A stretch of DNA of 64,000 bases, taken from contig CM051458.1 of NCBI GenBank assembly GCA_028274465.1, positions 85,766,085 to 85,830,084 on the forward strand. Direction: 5' to 3'. Position numbers and translations under genes: made by a program. The stretch's first letter is position 1; each line of letters begins with the position of its first letter. This document shows positions 36,613-48,196 of the stretch, piece by piece. The notes beneath the pieces were generated by a model that was not told the origin of the DNA, did not search any database, and saw only the letters and a list, made by a program, of their open reading frames with translations. The DNA comes from Plantago ovata (lineage: Eukaryota > Streptophyta > Magnoliopsida > Lamiales > Plantaginaceae).

Positions 36613-39600
36613 TTTTTTTTTTTTTGGAGCCAGAAATAAAATTCCATTACCCAAAAAATCCATCCAATACAAAACGTCCATCCCAATGGATCCAGACGAG
36701 ACTCATCAAACCAAAACACTGCACACTCCTAAGTCCCATCAGAGACTAGCTACGTATACAATTGACAAAATTAATCAAATTTTTTTTGTTCACACAAATT
36801 TCTTAGCCCAGGATGTAATTGGTCCCTGACTTGAATATGTTGGATAATCTGCTGGCCCAATTGTGGATTCAAGCTTTGTTGCTCAAAGAGAATTAAGTTG
36901 AGAAGTTTCTCATGGTCCAGATGCCATAAACACTTTCTGCCAGTGCCATTTTCAACAATTTTGCCTTCATCGTTTTCCTTCTACAGCTTTCAACCAAATG
37001 TCCTTCCAAATCTTCTTAGTCACCCCACACTGGAAAAAGACATGCTCAACTGATTCTTGCTCTGTACAAAAAGCACACAACCCATCTGTGGTAATTCCAA
37101 TTCTCAACAGTCTATCTTTTGTTGGAAGTCGACTGTGGCAACACATCCATAAGGTAAGCAGCCCGAGGTCAAGCCAAATTCCCATAGAAAAACTTTCGCC
37201 ACTGCACCTTTATTTTTTCTGACCTGAGACTCCAGTAAATTGTCCGAGTTTTATATTTACCAATACGTACAGCCTCCTTCCAGGCATCATTGACTACCAT
37301 TTCATCTCTGAGTTTGAATATGCTCTTCACCATCCAAGAACAGTTCAATGATCGCTTACAATCCACAAAGTGCACCCCTTTCATATAGTATCCATGAAGC
37401 CACCGCACCCACAGCTTATCAGATTTCGACGCAATATTCCACAACATTTTAGCCACTGTTGCCTTATTCCATTCAACCAACGAGATGACATTAACTCCTC
37501 CTTCATTCTTTGCATCACAAACACGATCCCACGCAATTGGGGCACGCCTACTAGGCTCATCTTTTCCAGTCCATAGAAACACCCGACAAATTGATTCAAT
37601 ATGATGAATAACTTTCCTTGGCAGTTGAAACACTTGCTGCCAGAAATTAGCCATAGAAAAGATGACACTACGTACCAGCTGCAATCTACCGGCATAGCTT
37701 AACATCCTCGTGATCCAGTGTCTAACTCTGTCTACAACCTTATCAATCAGTGGAGTATAAGCTCGTATCGACAACTTCCTGCTATCAAGAGGGACGCCAA
37801 GATAGCGTACTGGTAGGCAACCTTCTGAGAAACCAGTCATATTCAAAATACACTCCCTGTCCTCCTCAACTACTCCACCAAAAAATACTTTGCACTTTGT
37901 GGAACTAGCACGCAAGCCCGTAGCAGCAGAAAACCTGTTAAGCACTTGCATCATAATCTGGACAGAACCCGGATCCCCTCTGCAAAGTAGTATTAAGTCA
38001 TCGGCGAAACATAGGTTTGTAATACCCATTGTCTCACATTTTGGGTGGAAATTAAAATACGGTATGGTACGTAATTCTTGCAAGAGCCGATGCAAATACT
38101 CCATAATAATCACGAAGAGGAGAGGGGATACGGGATCCCCTTGCCTCAAACCCCGTTTTGCCGGCAAAATCCTAGTAGCCCTTCCTTTTACAGAATAACG
38201 ATACGAAACTGTAGAAACACAAACCATTATCCACTTTACAAATACCAAAGGAAACCCAACTCCATCATAATCCTTTCTAGTGCCACCCATTCAACCGTAT
38301 CGTATGCTTTTTGAATATCCATTTGTATCAAGCATCTAGGAGAAACTCCTTTTCTCCCGTAACCTTTCACCATTTCTTGAGCCAAGAATATATTATCATG
38401 AATATTCTTTCCAGGTAGAAAGGCCGATTGACTATCATCTACAATGTCATTAATGACACGGCCAAGTCTCTCCGTAAGAATCTTCGATATGATCTTTAGA
38501 ATGGTAGTGCAACACGAAATGGGACACATATCTTTAATGGTTTTTGAGGCAGCATTCTTTGGTATTAAGGTTACCAACGTACAATTGATTGCCTTGTACA
38601 TTTTCCCTCCCTAAAGAACTCATGAACAGCTTCAATCACATCGTTCTTCACAATAGGCCAAGCTGCCTTGAAAAACCGAGCATTGAATCCGTCAATACCA
38701 GGGGCTTTTAGATCCCCAATCCCCTTCAAAGCTGTAAAAATCTCCTTTTCATCCACAGAAGTGATCAGAGTTAAGGCTTTTTATCTAGTCAGCTGTCTGC
38801 CTTTGCGTAAAGCTGGAATATTGACCCCTTCTAACCGTTGAGCAGACTGTCCAACAAGACTAGTATAAAACTGTAAGACCTCCCCTTCAATATCATTCTG
38901 ATCAGTTAGCACATCCCCATTACCATTTTCCAGTTTATATAGTCCCTTTCTACAATTCTTTTCCTTATGGGTTGCATAAAAATAGGCATTGTTCCCGTCC
39001 CCTAATTCAATCCAATCTACCTTAGCTTTTTGTCTCAGTATCTCTTCTTCTAACTGATGGCAAGTAATTAATCTTTCCCGACATTCTTGGACTTCATCAA
39101 TCAAAGATGGATTAAACAAATCATGTTGCAACTCTCCATGTGCACTGTCCAAAGCACCTCTAGCTTCAACCACCTGTTGAGAAATACGTGAAAATTTCTT
39201 TCCAAGCATACGCATAGGCTGTTGTAGACGCCTAAGTTTACTCCATAAGCAAAACATAGCAGTTCCCCTGACCTCATCTTTCCAACTATCTGCTACAACT
39301 TGTAAAAAATTCTCTTCTTTAGTAACACAATTCAGGAATCTAAACAGCGGCTTGATCACAGATACATGGCCAGGTTTTGACCCTTTAAGTACTGCATGGT
39401 CAGAAATTCCAGCATTATTAACTTCAAATCTAATGTCACTATACTGTACCATCCAATCAACATTTGCCAACACCCTATCAATCTTGGAATATACATGGTT
39501 GTTTGACCAAGTGTACTGTTGTCCATACATAGGTACCTCAAATAATCCAACCTTATGCATCATATTCTCCAAATCTTTATACTCTTCATATTGTACCTTA

Positions 39601-40298
39601 TTTCCCCCAATTCTATCATCAATGTGGAGAACATTATTTAAGTTCCCAATGCTCAGCCATGGACCACTAATACCCTGTGCCAAAGTTTCCATATCCACCC
39701 ATAAAATCCTTCTCTGATCCAGCTTATTTTGTGCATAAGTAGCAGTTAGCCAGAACAAGAAACATCCCTGCAAATCACACACTTTCATGTGTAAAAACTG
39801 ATCAGATTGCTGCACTTCAATAACCTGAACCTTGCTTGCATCCCATAAACACCATATTCTCCCATTTGGATGTTTATTGTAATTATCTAAGTAATTCCAA
39901 TTCGATGTAAAAGTCCTTATTTTACTAGCTTTATCTACTTTAACTCTAGTTTCTAATAGAAGAACTATGGCACACTTATTAATAGAGAGGTAGGAGCCAA
40001 CCTCCCTGTGCCTAGCCACTTTATTTATGCCCCTAACATTCCAAGAAAGTATCATGGAACACCACTTGTTTCTCGTACAGGACAGTCTCCAATCCCCAAG
40101 GAGGAAAACCATTATGTTGCACCATCTCAATTGCACCAAAAGTAATAGCCCCAGCTGCAACACTCTACCGACTTCCACTTTTACTCTTGCCTACAACAGT
40201 ACTCCAAGCACTCTGATTATTCTGAGAGCCTACAACATTAGTGCTCCTTTTCACCATCTGTTCTGCCTATTTTTCAATTTACTCGGTAGTCAGTACGA
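36613..40298 (-). mobile_element. L1-type LINE, 5'-truncated, broken
   Basis: In minus orientation the element has a poly(A) tail (T-run at 36613-36625), a zf-RVT domain, a reverse transcriptase and an AP endonuclease, and upstream only the tail of ORF1 (about 40180-40290, Ser/Gln/Asn-rich). A full plant L1 carries a complete ORF1, so this copy is 5'-truncated. The 5' border is approximate: it abuts the poly(A) end of a second LINE at 40299. I could not find a convincing target duplication. Confidence 0.85.
36967..40178 (-). pseudogene. LINE ORF2 (endonuclease-RT) remnant
   Basis: The endonuclease part (40178-38781) has LSWNVRGINK, LETRV, TYAQN, YTWSNN, KIDRVLAN and SDHAVL; the usual catalytic GDFN reads GNLN. 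The RT part has GIDGFNARFFK, TLVTLIPK, QSAFLPGKNIHDN, KAYDTVEW, GLRQGDPVSP and the active-site CFADDLILL. The zf-RVT part has RLPTKDRLLRIGI..CAFC..ESVEHVFFQC. The frame breaks at least near 38780, near 38600, near 38250 and near 37170, so the protein is dead. Confidence 0.85.
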
Positions 40299-40935
40299 GT
40301 TTTTTTTTTTGGGAAGAAAGATAATTTTCATTCCAAGTAAGCCAATAAGCCCATGGTCTCAAGTACAAAAGTTTAAGCAAGCAACAACCAAAAAGACCGA
40401 CTCCTATACAGTTCTAAAAAAATCATACTAACATTCCCTACAAGCAGTCTCCAATTTGGTGTCTGTCCAACTGTTGGACTCCATCTTCCCAAAAATTTAT
40501 AATCTCAGTTTTTCTCTGACAAACCTTTTTATTCCACTCCATCCAAATTGTGTAAATGAACTCAGTAACAAATACTTTGAATAGTAGAAGGTTTCTTCCC
40601 TTTCACCTATGCACATATCCAAATATAGTTCTGCTGCCAATTGCCTTCAACATAAGGTCTTTTACACCATAAAAGTAAAGTCTTCCAGGCAGATTTCCAC
40701 ATAGGGAATTGAACAAAAGTTGATCGATTGTTTCCTCTTCATTTGTACAGAACACATAGGGGAATCCATACCTAGCTGGAAACGAAGAAGTCGATCTGTC
40801 GTAGCAAGTCTCCTCCAAACAGCAAGCCAAATACAAAACTTAGCATGGGGTGTTGCACGGTTATTCAACAATAATTTTCTCCACTGGACCATCTCTATGT
40901 TTGGTAATAATAAGATGATAAAATAAAATTTACAT
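40299..40935 (-). mobile_element. Second L1-type LINE, 3' fragment only
   Basis: A T-run at 40300-40310 marks the poly(A) end on the minus strand. The only coding trace is a zf-RVT domain (AKFCIWLAVWRRLATTDRLL, then CSVQMKRKQSINFC) ending near 40660-40870. The sequence stops matching LINE near 40935, so nearly the whole element is missing through 5' truncation. Its 3' UTR resembles that of the neighbour LINE. Confidence 0.75.
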
Positions 40936-41003
40936 AAAAATAACATTCTGTAACGCCCCGACCCAAAGGACCGAGAAGTTACGCATGGGTGACCAAGCAC
41001 ATC

Positions 41004-41246
41004 TCAAAAATCACAAATGCTATCATGTAAATGCAAAGAAGTTGGCTTCTTTGTTGCAAAGCTCAATTTTTTGGGACTCCCACAAAAACAACTTTCTCAA
41101 GGATATCATGTAACCATCTTAAAAACTTTATCCTGATTTTGCAGAATGATTTATAACTTTGATCCAACATTTTTGCTCAAGAAAGAGCAAGTTGCAGAGT
41201 CTTATTGAAGTGGATAAAGAGACCCACACAGATGATCCCAGAACAA
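41004..41246 (+). repeat. Displaced fragment of the 48-54.6 kb tandem array
   Basis: These 243 bases match the array unit almost base for base over 53793-54044. The match includes AAAGAGACCCA.CACAGATGA near the right end, which among array units is seen only in the last, edge unit. It is in the same orientation as the array. Its right border joins LRR coding sequence directly. Just left of it is a short stretch starting TGTAACGCCCCGACCC of unknown origin. Confidence 0.9.
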
Positions 41247-41574
41247 ACTATCAGGTCAAATTCCAAGCTCAATAGGTCAACTTTCCAACCTTATCGTGTT
41301 GAATGCTTCCGACAACAAGATTCAAGGGCCATTATCAACGGAAATGTCTTCTCTTAGGAACCTTCAATATTAATATTTGCAAGAGAATCAAGTGTCAGGA
41401 AAAATACCAGTGGAATTTCTGAACTTGACAAGTCTTTTCGAGCTGGATCTCTCAAATAATCTTCTGGAAGGAGACATACCACCTGCAGGTGCACCGCTGA
41501 TGAATTTCCCCAAAGAATCTTACTTGGGAAACAGAGGTTTATGTGGCAAACCCCTAGATCCTTGCAAGTCTTAG
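41247..41574 (+). pseudogene. LRR receptor-like protein, C-terminal fragment
   Basis: Encodes LSGQIPSSIGQLSN, then after an in-frame stop at about 41371 the piece ENQVSGKIPVEFLNLTSLFELDLSNNLLEGDIPPAGAP and the typical C-cap GNRGLCGKPLDPCKS before a stop. These are the last three to four repeats and the C-terminal cap of a short extracellular LRR protein (FIL2/DRT100-like style). No signal peptide, N-cap or kinase is present. It is clearly a duplicate of the LRR gene at 42098. Confidence 0.85.
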
Positions 41575-42097
41575 GATGTTTTCAACATGTTCTGTTATAC
41601 CATTTTCTACAGAAGATGACTTCAAAAGTTTATTTTCGGAGACCAGAAACTAGAGGAGGTTCGTTACAAACAGTAAAACCACTCATCTGCAAACACCAGT
41701 ACTGCAGCTACGTTTTGCAAATAATACAGACTCTTTAATTCTGTTTAACCACTACTTGAAGAAGAGCTTCTTCAAGCACTACTTATTTTGTTTGCTATTA
41801 GGCTCCAGTTTATTTATGCCTTCCATTGTTCATCTCTTCGAACTGTTTACTGAAAATCAACACTTTATAGCTTCCAATATATATGTTTATTGAGAAATAT
41901 CTATGAGAAGCATGATTCATAAAATACTTATGAACTAAAAGGATCTAAATTAATCAATTATGTCAATAATCCTTTGACCAAAAATAAATTTCAATTTTCA
42001 GATTTCTTCACACTCAGGGGCCTTGGCTTAATATATAAAAATACCTTTAAACAATAACTCAATCACCAAACTCAAAGAGTCAGAGTACGAAGAAAAA
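41575..42097. other. Spacer between LRR fragments
   Basis: AT-rich. The last 100 bases may serve as the promoter of the 42098 LRR copy (TTAATATATAAAAATACC near 42030 is TATA-like). No other feature was seen. Confidence 0.4.
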
Positions 42098-42867
42098 ATG
42101 AGTTCCAAGATTCTATTCTTATGGTTGTTAGCAGTTCTCACACTCTCAACAACTTCAGGAAGTAGGCATCATATGGATAGAAGAACATGCCATCCTAATG
42201 ACCTCAAAGGTCTAACCAGTTTCAAGCAAGGTATTGTCTCAGACGACTCTGATCGCCTCAAGACATGGATCGGGCATGACTGCTGCAAATGGAAAGGCAT
42301 TTCATGCGATAACATCACTGGTAGAGTGATACAACTCAATCTCCCAGGAGAGTACCCCGAAGACTATTCCAAATATATCTTTGGTATAGGGAGCATGACC
42401 GGCTCGTTATCTCCTTCAATAACACTACTGACCTCTCTTGAAGTCATAGATTTATCGGAGCAATTCTATGTGGAAGGAATCATTCCTCCATCAATTGGTT
42501 TTGCCCTCCCAAGGCTCAGAACACTATTACTACATGCTAACAGGCTATCCGGTCAAATACCGAGCTCAATAGGTCGACTTTCCAACCTTAAAGAATTAGA
42601 TCTCTCCGCCAACATGTTCAAGGGCCGTTACCGCATGGGATATCTTGCCTTATTCACCTTGAACGTCTCATTTTGTCACAAAATGAATTGACAGGAAGAA
42701 TACCAGAATCATTCCTGAAATTAACAAATCTTACCGCGTTGGATCTCTCAGGTAATGATCTGGAAGGAGAAATTCCGCCCGGTGCACCACTAACAAATTT
42801 TCACAGACAATCTTATTTGGGAAACAGAAAACTATGTGGTAAACCACTAAACCGCTGCAAGACTTAG
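42098..42867 (+). pseudogene. Short LRR receptor-like protein, internally deleted and frameshifted
   Basis: The N-terminus is complete: a hydrophobic signal peptide (about residues 4-20), an LRRNT cap (CHPNDLKGLTSFKQGI ... HDCCKWKGISCDN), and repeats with LTSLEVIDLS, LPRLRTLLLHANRLSGQIP and LSNLKELDLSANMFKG. A one-base loss near 42625 then shifts the frame; the original frame ends at 42691. The other frame continues LPHGISCLIHLERLILSQNELTGRIPESF to the C-cap GNRKLCGKPLNRCKT, stop at 42865. Even ignoring the shift the product would be about 255 aa, against roughly 400-480 aa for relatives, so several middle repeats are gone. It could still make a secreted 197-aa protein from the first frame. 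Confidence 0.85.
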
Positions 42868-43424
42868 GATCTACTAGCTTACCAATGTTCATAACAACAG
42901 CTTCTAGTTTTTCTGTTCTAGAAAAATAAGCTCTAGAAGACATCTCTAGGAATACTCATCTGTAAATGACACTTTTGCAGCATTCTTTACCTTTCAGTAG
43001 CTATTGCAACTACAGTATCTCTGGTTCTATCTACTTAAAGAAGAGAGCTTCAGCTATAATAAACACATCCTTGTATGGTTGTACACATCAATTGCAACAT
43101 AGTATTGAATAACAGAAACTATAACGTGCAAGCTCATAGTAGGAAGTTGTAGAGGCTCACCGACTAATGGAAAGCGGCAAGCACATAGGAAAAATTATAC
43201 TCCTGGCTCCACAAAATTGTTGGCTACAGTTTTCTTCCTATAGTACATTGTTCAGTACTCATGTAGCTAAATTTTGGGTAACAAGATACAGTATGATACA
43301 CTCACAGTGCCACAGGCCTAAGACTCCATCTCAATGTGAAAGCAATTGATACTGTTCTATAACATGCTCACTTTGTACGGGGGTAAATGGGGAACCATTA
43401 TTGATAACCAACTATGAACGGTTG
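42868..43424. other. Spacer between LRR fragments
   Basis: No coding signal seen. The sequence after the LRR stop resembles that after the stop at 41574, as expected of duplicated copies. Confidence 0.35.
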
Positions 43425-44200
43425 GTTATCACATTCAACAACACTACTGGCCTCTCTTGAAGTCACACATTTAACAGAGCAATGGTGCATGGAAGGAACC
43501 ATCCCTCCATCGATTGGTTTCGACCCCCCAAGGCTCAGTAAACTGCACCTATGGTCTGCTCAAGGGTCCGATACCTGAAAGTATGGGTAAGGTACTCGAA
43601 CTCAAAGAAATGTATCTAGAAGAAAATCGGTATAATGGTCCTCTACCAAATATTCTCAACGATCTTTATAAGCCTGAGAATGCTGGATTTACATTCTAAC
43701 ATGTTGTCGGGTTCAATACGTGAGTCTATTTCAAACCTCATCGATCTGAAACAGCACTATCCACAAAATAATTTTCTCGCAGGGAAATTCCAGTAAATAT
43801 CAGTAACTTCAAACCTTTGGTAGAGTCGAACAATTCACTCACACTCAGAGGAACGTTTCCTACTTCAATCAATAAACTGAACAATGTTACACTACTTTAC
43901 CTCAACAATAACCGGCTTGAAGAAGAGATGTCGGTTTCAGTATGTTCTCTTGTGTTCCCGAGGCTCTGCGATAATTTGCTGACTGGATCGGTTACCTGGC
44001 ATCACTTCAGAGAGTGTCATTCACAAACAACAAGGTTGAGGGATCAATTCCAATGAGTTTCGGTAGCCAGACATCTTTGGAGGAGTAGTTTCCCAATGGC
44101 AACAAACTATCAGGGCAAATTCCGAGCTCAATAGGTCAACTATCCAACCTTAAAATTTTAAATGCTTCCAACAACATGATGCTCCACAGTTTCCTTGGAG
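43425..44200 (+). pseudogene. Badly decayed LRR gene fragments
   Basis: Short LRR pieces in changing frames: TSLEVT..EGTIPPSIGFDPPRLS, LKGPIPESMGKVLELKEMYLEENRYNGPLPNIL, LRGTFPTSINKLNNVTLLYLNNNRLEEEM and, near 44100, NKLSGQIPSSIGQLSNLKILNASNN. This last piece matches the start of the fragment at 41247. It contains enough repeats to represent the middle of the gene that the 42098 copy has lost. Confidence 0.75.
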
Positions 44201-44256
44201 TAACATAACATGCAAATGAATCGAAGCAATATACCACCCAGATTCACAGGACATCT

Positions 44257-45923
44257 TTATTTTGAGGTATTAGATGTGAAACCCACCCTTGGTTCCCAAG
44301 TATCAACTGGAGGGAGACCATCATCTGACAAATGGCCACATATTACTTGTAACCAAGGTAATATGTGTCCACGAACAACAAGCAAGTTCTCACCAGGTTT
44401 TAACCAAGGTCGTGGTACATGATACCTAAATATGATCATTTCTTTTAGCTTGAAGCTTGAGGATATAACATTCAAACATTATTACTAATCAAGTGAGCCC
44501 ACAAGCAGTCAAGGGGGTTAAACATATTTTCTTGAGAGTATATCATAAATCAATGTGATGGTCAACTCATTTCTCTCTTCAGCACTTAATGCTACAGCTG
44601 ATTTATAGTCCCCAAGCAGAATGCAAGTTACGTAACGGCTTTATGTCTACTTCCTTATCCAAAACAACAAATTGTATATCTACTTAAGATGTTTGAGAAC
44701 GTTGAGCACACTTTTTAAAACACTCGGATGTATCATATCTTCCTATGTAGTCACAATTTATTATTTTAACAGACAGTTGATGGTGAGAGATAAGCAAACA
44801 TCTGGCCATTTACCCATGCCAGCAAGATTCAGAGACACCGGGCCCTTTCCTTCTGGTGCAAGAAATGCAGTCTGCCAATAAGCATGGTTATTTGACATGC
44901 AAATGCTAGGCCACTGACAAAAATAATTTTCATACACAAACTGGTTTCAAAGAGACGTGCATCTAGGCACTCACTTTGTTTCAAGTCCTTTCTGTTATCT
45001 CGATGTAAACATATTTCTGTTTCAAACATGATTACTTGGTGCAGTAATGGAGCATGTTATGGGAACAAAAGCATGGGCTGTCACTATTATCAAAAAACTA
45101 CCATTCAGAAAAAAGAAGTTTGAATGGCCTAAAATACAAACATGTACTTCTAAGGCGTCTCATCCCATCCATGCACCGTAAAAAGAATTTAATTCATCCA
45201 GTTGGACGTTTATTTATGTATCAATAATCCATGAAGAGCACTTGAAAAAGGTGTTTTAGGAATTCTAAAACCCGTAAAGCACAAAACAACACAAGATGTA
45301 TAAACTTCAGCCACATTACTTGTGGACAAAAAATAAATAGATAAATAAAAAAAAAAAATTATTATTATTATTAAAATTATTTATTAAAACAAAAAAAGGA
45401 ATATTATACTCGAAACAGAATTGACCTGGCTATGACTCTGTAGGCAAACTGGGAGCTGTATCTAGTTACCTTGTACCATATCAAACTCTCGTTCATTGGA
45501 ACAGAAGTTCCCTTGGTCCACATTGAACCATTTTCAAGAGTGACATTTTCACATCCAGTTCAGTTCCATAATAGTATACTCCTTATTATAGCTCAAGTGC
45601 CTTGACTTGACCAAGTCATGCCAATTCACCAAGAAAGTCCAGTTAATTCTTTTCACACGGTGTGTGTATCGGAGCATGATATTTATAAAGACAGGTTCCA
45701 GCAGTTCCAGTAAAGCTTTACGATGAAAAGACTGCGACTTGCTACCTATCAGCTCAAGTGCTAAACATATATTTCCAAAAATTGCCATAACGAGTGTATC
45801 AGTTGTGTCACTCAACTACATGATAAGTCCACCGTGGAAGAGTGATCTTTCTTTGAATTTGCCAAACCAACAAAATGATACTATATTCTGGTCCCTTGGA
45901 CATCAACCATGGCCCATAATTCC
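44257..45923 (-). pseudogene. Beta-galactosidase (GH35) gene, 3' half, decayed
   Basis: Plant GH35 enzymes trim galactose from cell-wall polymers in the apoplast. Minus-strand pieces in gene order: NYGPW then, one frame away, DVQGTRI..VGLANSKKD..DLS (45923-45810), matching the family's NYG.FFD..GAGI..GL; ENVTLENGSMWTKG..NESLIWYK with a GT donor (about 45545-45470); TAFLAPEGKGPVSLNLAGMG with AG and GT borders (44871-44814); and YHVPRPWLKPGENLLVV directly joined to VICGHLSDDGLPPVDTWEP (44425-44257). The EELGGDP segment expected between the last two is missing, as are the exon with the GRYW motif and the SUEL-type lectin end. Frame changes and deletions mark it as a pseudogene. The HPPPVDTW-like C-part suggests a BGAL8-like member (inference). 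Confidence 0.8.
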
Positions 45924-47593
45924 GAAGAAGAATGCATTTACACTTCCATTACTATGAATGATAGTTATTCTAAATAGGAGAAAAGGAGCTACATTCAGAG
46001 CGCTGTGACTCTGGGGAATACTGGAGCCCATGTAAAAACTAGAGAGAAATGTGAACATTGCTCCTAATGTATGTGGTCGTGAAATAGACAAGCATACTCG
46101 AAAATGACTAATTCTTATTAATGCAGCAAGAATTATCGTCAAATTCGTGTAAGCTATTAAACCAATTTCGTAGAAGACATGTAAACTAATCATCATACTC
46201 AGGACATCAAGTGTGTAGATTGACTTTGGCACTCAGCATGAAGCTGGAATTATCATGATTCCCATGACCAAATCCTCCACACATCCAAAATAAAAGTTTA
46301 TCAATTTTGGCAACATCTCACCGTCAAAACATTTACTCACATTTTGTAAAAAGAGAAGTAAGCCCAAACCAACTCCATAAGTGAAACTTCACCAAAATAA
46401 AGGCCGTGGTATTGGTATGGTATACATTCAGAGCAAGAGTACAAGACAATGGGGTAAGAAGATCAAAGTAAAAGAAGAGCTGGTGGTTAAAAAAAAAAAA
46501 AAAGGAACACAGCCTTTTTCAGGAATGAAATTTAGGATAGATAGTGAAAGTGCTACCTTTCACATTCCCCGCTTTTTTTTTCACTTTGTGTGAGCTACCG
46601 TGTGTATGTTATTTTCTTCTCTTTTCAGTACACTTGGTATACTCCTAACCCATTTCTGTTGCAAATATTATCTTGAGCATTGAGAACCCATTGCACAACA
46701 GGGAAAAGATTTCTGCCCTCCTCCCTCTCTCTATCTCTCCAAAAAATAAAAAAAGTCTCACAGCTCTTGGCTATGTAGAGCATATGACATTATTATACAA
46801 CAAAAGTGAGTATCATATTACTGGTTCAACTGCATAAATGCTTACTAGGCAATCTTTTGTTTAAAAGACAAAAGGTGCATGTCCCGAGCTCCCAACAATT
46901 CAAGCCAAATTTCTGTTTGATTTCATCCATTTTACCATCCACAATTAATACTACCACAATGAATCAAGGAGAAAAGTAATTCTAACCGGTTAACTTGAAC
47001 AAAGTGCATCTTATAACGAGTTATTATAGAAACTAACCCCTGCTACTCAAGAAGGTGACATTTAGCAGATACTTGATAATGTAATTGTACTGCAACTATG
47101 AGGCTGCGTTTGGTTGGGTGGAAAAGAAACAATAACCTTCTTTGGTCCATTTCCTTTAATGTTTACTTTGTATGGTAGGAGGTGATGCAGAAGTGTAAAT
47201 TATGCAAAAACAGCAGATGCCTTATTGATTATAAAATCATTGATATGGTCATGGTTCCACAATTCATAACAATAGCATGCACTGTTACAAGTGAATGGTT
47301 CAATTATGAGAATCAGTTTAGCCTTTTAGAGGAGTAAACCTCAGTTTCCCTTTTGACCTTACACATAAAGATATAAAAAACCTAAATAACTGGAAAGCTT
47401 CATTCTTCTCAAGATTTATATAATTAATTAATGTAGTGATTTCCAAATCCCAACTACATTAAGACTGCAATTGTAGAGTAAGTTGCCATAATCGCAAACT
47501 GATAATCTTAATCAAAAGATTCAATACAAAATGAAAAGGGCAACAGTTACCTTGTCGTATACCAGAGGAAATCATTGGTATGTTTAGTTGTGT
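45924..47593. other. No recognisable gene
   Basis: AT-rich DNA with A-runs. It lies within the span of the former beta-galactosidase gene, but I see no further exons of it here. GAGGCTGCGTTTGGTTGGGT near 47100 looks like a MITE-type end, but no partner was found. Confidence 0.35.
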
Positions 47594-47746
47594 TTATCTG
47601 TTCTCGTAGACCTGGTGCCGAAAATTAGTTGTTACCCCCATACACCTTTTCATTGTACCAACTCCAGGAAGATGGTGAGCTTGATGATTCATGATGGTAA
47701 TTCTCTTCTCTAAAGCATCATTCTCACGAGATCTTTGAGAAACAGC
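47594..47746 (-). other. Exon-like 50-codon stretch of unknown origin
   Basis: After a plausible AG acceptor (47748-47747) a minus-strand frame reads AVSQRSRENDALEKRITI.. to a stop at 47594. The charged heptad-like start could be the end of a coiled coil. I do not recognise it, and it does not match GH35 proteins. It may be chance. Confidence 0.2.
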
Positions 47747-48196
47747 CTATCAGGCCATGTCAAACATAAGATCTTTGATATAATAATAAAACATGGACAA
47801 TGTCACCGACATATATTTGTTAGCTATCAAGTTACATGCTCTATACTCAAACAAGTGAATGCTATATCATTGTGGACCAAGAAAAAGACCAAGCCAATAA
47901 CATCATGAATCTAGAAGAAGAGGTAATTTCAAAATTTAAAGATCATCTAGATAATGTATGATCTCCCAATTATCTCAATGATTTCTTTATTTGTGAAACA
48001 AAAAATCTCAAAGACGAGTTAGCAAGGAGAGAGTGACATTATCTCTACCTCAATATTAGAATGATAATGGAGATGACATATTCAATAAAGAAAAATGTCA
48101 TCAGAGGCAATTCGAAAATGTCATATAATCGTATCCCTGAAAAGGCCACCAAGTAAATGTTGAGTAGAAAGAACTTTGAGTAGAAAACTCCAAAAG

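Noticed and set aside
39352-40431. Plus-strand ORFs over the LINE
   Set aside because: Antisense shadows of the LINE endonuclease region.
40945-41000. TGTAACGCCCCGACCC stretch as the end of a retroelement
   Set aside because: Too short (about 50 bases), with no partner copy or other element part in the window.
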